DNA from: JARKPK01 sp964631235
GTDB taxonomy: Bacteria > Planctomycetota > Planctomycetia > Pirellulales > Thermoguttaceae
DNA: 64,000 nucleotides
Assembly: GCA_964631235.1 (NCBI GenBank)
Contig: CAZVZX010000012.1
Location: 50,581-114,580 of the forward strand
Reading direction: 5' to 3'
Made by a program: the position numbers and the translations under genes. Shown here piece by piece: positions 63,165 to 64,000 of this stretch (its first letter is position 1; every line of letters begins with the position of its first letter). The notes under the pieces were generated by a model. The model was given only the letters and a program-made list of their open reading frames with translations, was not told where the DNA came from and made no database searches.

Positions 63165-63894
63165 ATGCCTTTCCGTCCACATCCACAATCCAAACAGACC
63201 AATCGTCCAGCGTCTTTCCCGCTTGTAGGCGAGCGATGTAACGAACCATCGCTCCGACGATGTCGTGATTCTTACACATTCTGCCATCATCAGTCGATGG
63301 CCAAGGATCCCCATCGCGAGGATGTGTATGCCACGAATAAACGATCTTATACCGGCGGTCGATCCTAATTGTCTTTTGATCCAGATCAATTCTTCCATCG
63401 GCGTCGGGAATCGGAAGGAAGCCGCCTTGCATCGTCTTTGAGCCCCACCAGCGATGGAATGACATGTAAGCCCCGCGTAGCTCGCCCGTTTCTCGGTTTT
63501 TCTGCCAGCTTGTAACCGACTCTGTGAACTTGTAAAGCGGCTGTGTTTTCGCGTCGACGGCCATCAGAATTGCGCCGAATCGCTCCACATCCTTCGTCTC
63601 TTTTGAAATCCGCTTTAGAGCGTCGAGCCACATCGGCAAGAGCTGTTCAAACTGCTTCGCACGCTCAGACGCAGCAGATGCCGGTTTCTCCTCTGCCGCC
63701 GCACCGCTCGGATCAATCAGAAGCAGAGGGCTGTTCGTACAATACCGATATAAGTTCGAATCCCCGGCGGAGAAGCCGAGCGGGTCGCGCGACAGGAAGC
63801 GGCCGAGGTCGGCCGAGAAGTAGCGGGCGCGGTAGTAGAACAGGCCGGTTTCCGCGTCGAGCTCGCGGCCCGTCTTGATCTCGGTGCCCGACAA
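63112..63894 (-). CDS. Detached RHS core tip 2 with JAMM/JAB metalloprotease-like toxin domain
   Basis: Frame open for 260 codons from TTG 63894. The core end (GRELDAETGLFYYRARYFSA, GRFLSRDPLGFSAG, LLLIDPSG; about 9-63) is almost identical to tip 1. The C-terminal domain is different (about 64-260). It has YSWHTHPRDGDPWPSTDD (about 187-204), which gives H-x-H-x8-S-x2-D, one residue longer than the canonical JAMM spacing and close to the RadC-type HNHPSGDPTPS. JAMM-fold domains occur as toxin tips in polymorphic toxins, where they act as peptidases. A Glu in TGELRG upstream could be the fourth catalytic residue. As in tip 1, a TAG 15 bases upstream and the frame of the RHS body mean the core is not continuous with an RHS gene. 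Confidence 0.78.
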   Translation of the reverse strand: MSGTEIKTGRELDAETGLFYYRARYFSADLGRFLSRDPLGFSAGDSNLYRYCTNSPLLLIDPSGAAAEEKPASAASERAKQFEQLLPMWLDALKRISKETKDVERFGAILMAVDAKTQPLYKFTESVTSWQKNRETGELRGAYMSFHRWWGSKTMQGGFLPIPDADGRIDLDQKTIRIDRRYKIVYSWHTHPRDGDPWPSTDDGRMCKNHDIVGAMVRYIARLQAGKTLDDWSVWIVDVDGKAYEYKPPTKRTVESERGQ

Positions 63895-64000
63895 CGTTTC
63901 GATTGGCTAACAAAACCGCCAGCCCGGGCGAAGACGCCGCCGCCCGTAAACAACGTCGTATTCCCAAAGAGCGATGCCGTGCCGTCGTCGGCCGTTCCCT
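63895..64000 (-). pseudogene. 3' end of an RHS body, out of frame with the tip
   Basis: From the right edge the minus strand reads GTADDGTASLFGNTTLFTG, which is RHS-body sequence leading into the core (normally ...LFTGRELDAETGL). Instead, a 74-bp segment (63868-63941) is inserted between LFTG and GRELD, and the hexamer ACGGGC flanks it on both sides. The insertion shifts the frame by two bases, so the RHS body frame ends at 63717 with an unrelated tail. Most of the RHS gene would lie to the right of the window. Confidence 0.65.

Noticed and set aside
1..64000. tRNA, rRNA, tmRNA, RNase P RNA and SRP RNA genes
   Set aside because: I looked for their consensus blocks on both strands by eye and found none. 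A covariance-model search would settle this.

Overview
The window looks like chromosomal DNA from a planctomycete, most likely a Pirellulales-type bacterium. The GC content is high. Several protein types are largely or typically planctomycetal: the DUF1559-like fold, a J-domain-like N-terminus of the form 'DPYLNWLGI...RPPNHYALLGL', NPCBM-domain secreted proteins, a Tat-exported Gfo/Idh/MocA oxidoreductase, and long secreted proteins with Pro/Gln-rich tails. The organism was inferred from protein families only; there is no rRNA in the window.

Layout. 1-5.6 kb (minus strand): a lipoprotein cut by the left edge, preceded by a very large secretin (type II secretion-like outer-membrane pore). 5.6-7.95 kb: gene-poor DNA with hairpins and two copies of a dispersed repeat. 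7.95-16.9 kb: a 25-residue Lys/Ala histone-like peptide, a terminator shared with convergent rnc, then a housekeeping/envelope block: a GlmU that has only its uridylyltransferase domain, prs, lpxD and lpxI (lipid A), a small unknown protein, rsmA and a zinc-ribbon membrane protein. 17.4-32.5 kb: a double-GNAT protein, a 2x[4Fe-4S] ferredoxin, an alkyltransferase-endonuclease V fusion, a secreted beta-helix protein, acetyl-CoA synthetase, an FMN reductase, a PfkB kinase/HAD phosphatase pair, a Tat-exported oxidoreductase and an HD phosphohydrolase. 32.7-33.7 kb: a two-gene nucleotidyltransferase/XRE module that looks like a toxin-antitoxin pair. 34-44.9 kb: purB, lysS, a LolCDE/FtsX-type ABC exporter, ilvE, a PQQ-propeller protein preceded by a 111-bp tandem repeat, a DedA protein and a DUF151 nuclease-like protein. 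45-60.6 kb: large secreted proteins, ahcY, a TPR protein, a cysteine desulfurase and planctomycete-type membrane proteins. 60.6-64 kb: an array of detached RHS tips on the minus strand.

The most unusual region is 60.6-64 kb. Two RHS core fragments have identical cores but unrelated C-terminal domains, one of them with a JAMM/JAB metalloprotease-like motif. Each is followed by a small membrane-anchored protein in the position of an immunity gene. A 172-bp repeat marks the cassette ends, and its copies abut stop codons. This is the architecture of a polymorphic toxin 'tip' array, but in both cassettes the junction to the upstream RHS body is out of frame, so the tips may be silent or need recombination or recoding to be expressed.

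Limits: all assignments come from reading the sequence and family knowledge. No database search or structure prediction was run. Start codons without a clear ribosome binding site are marked as uncertain.
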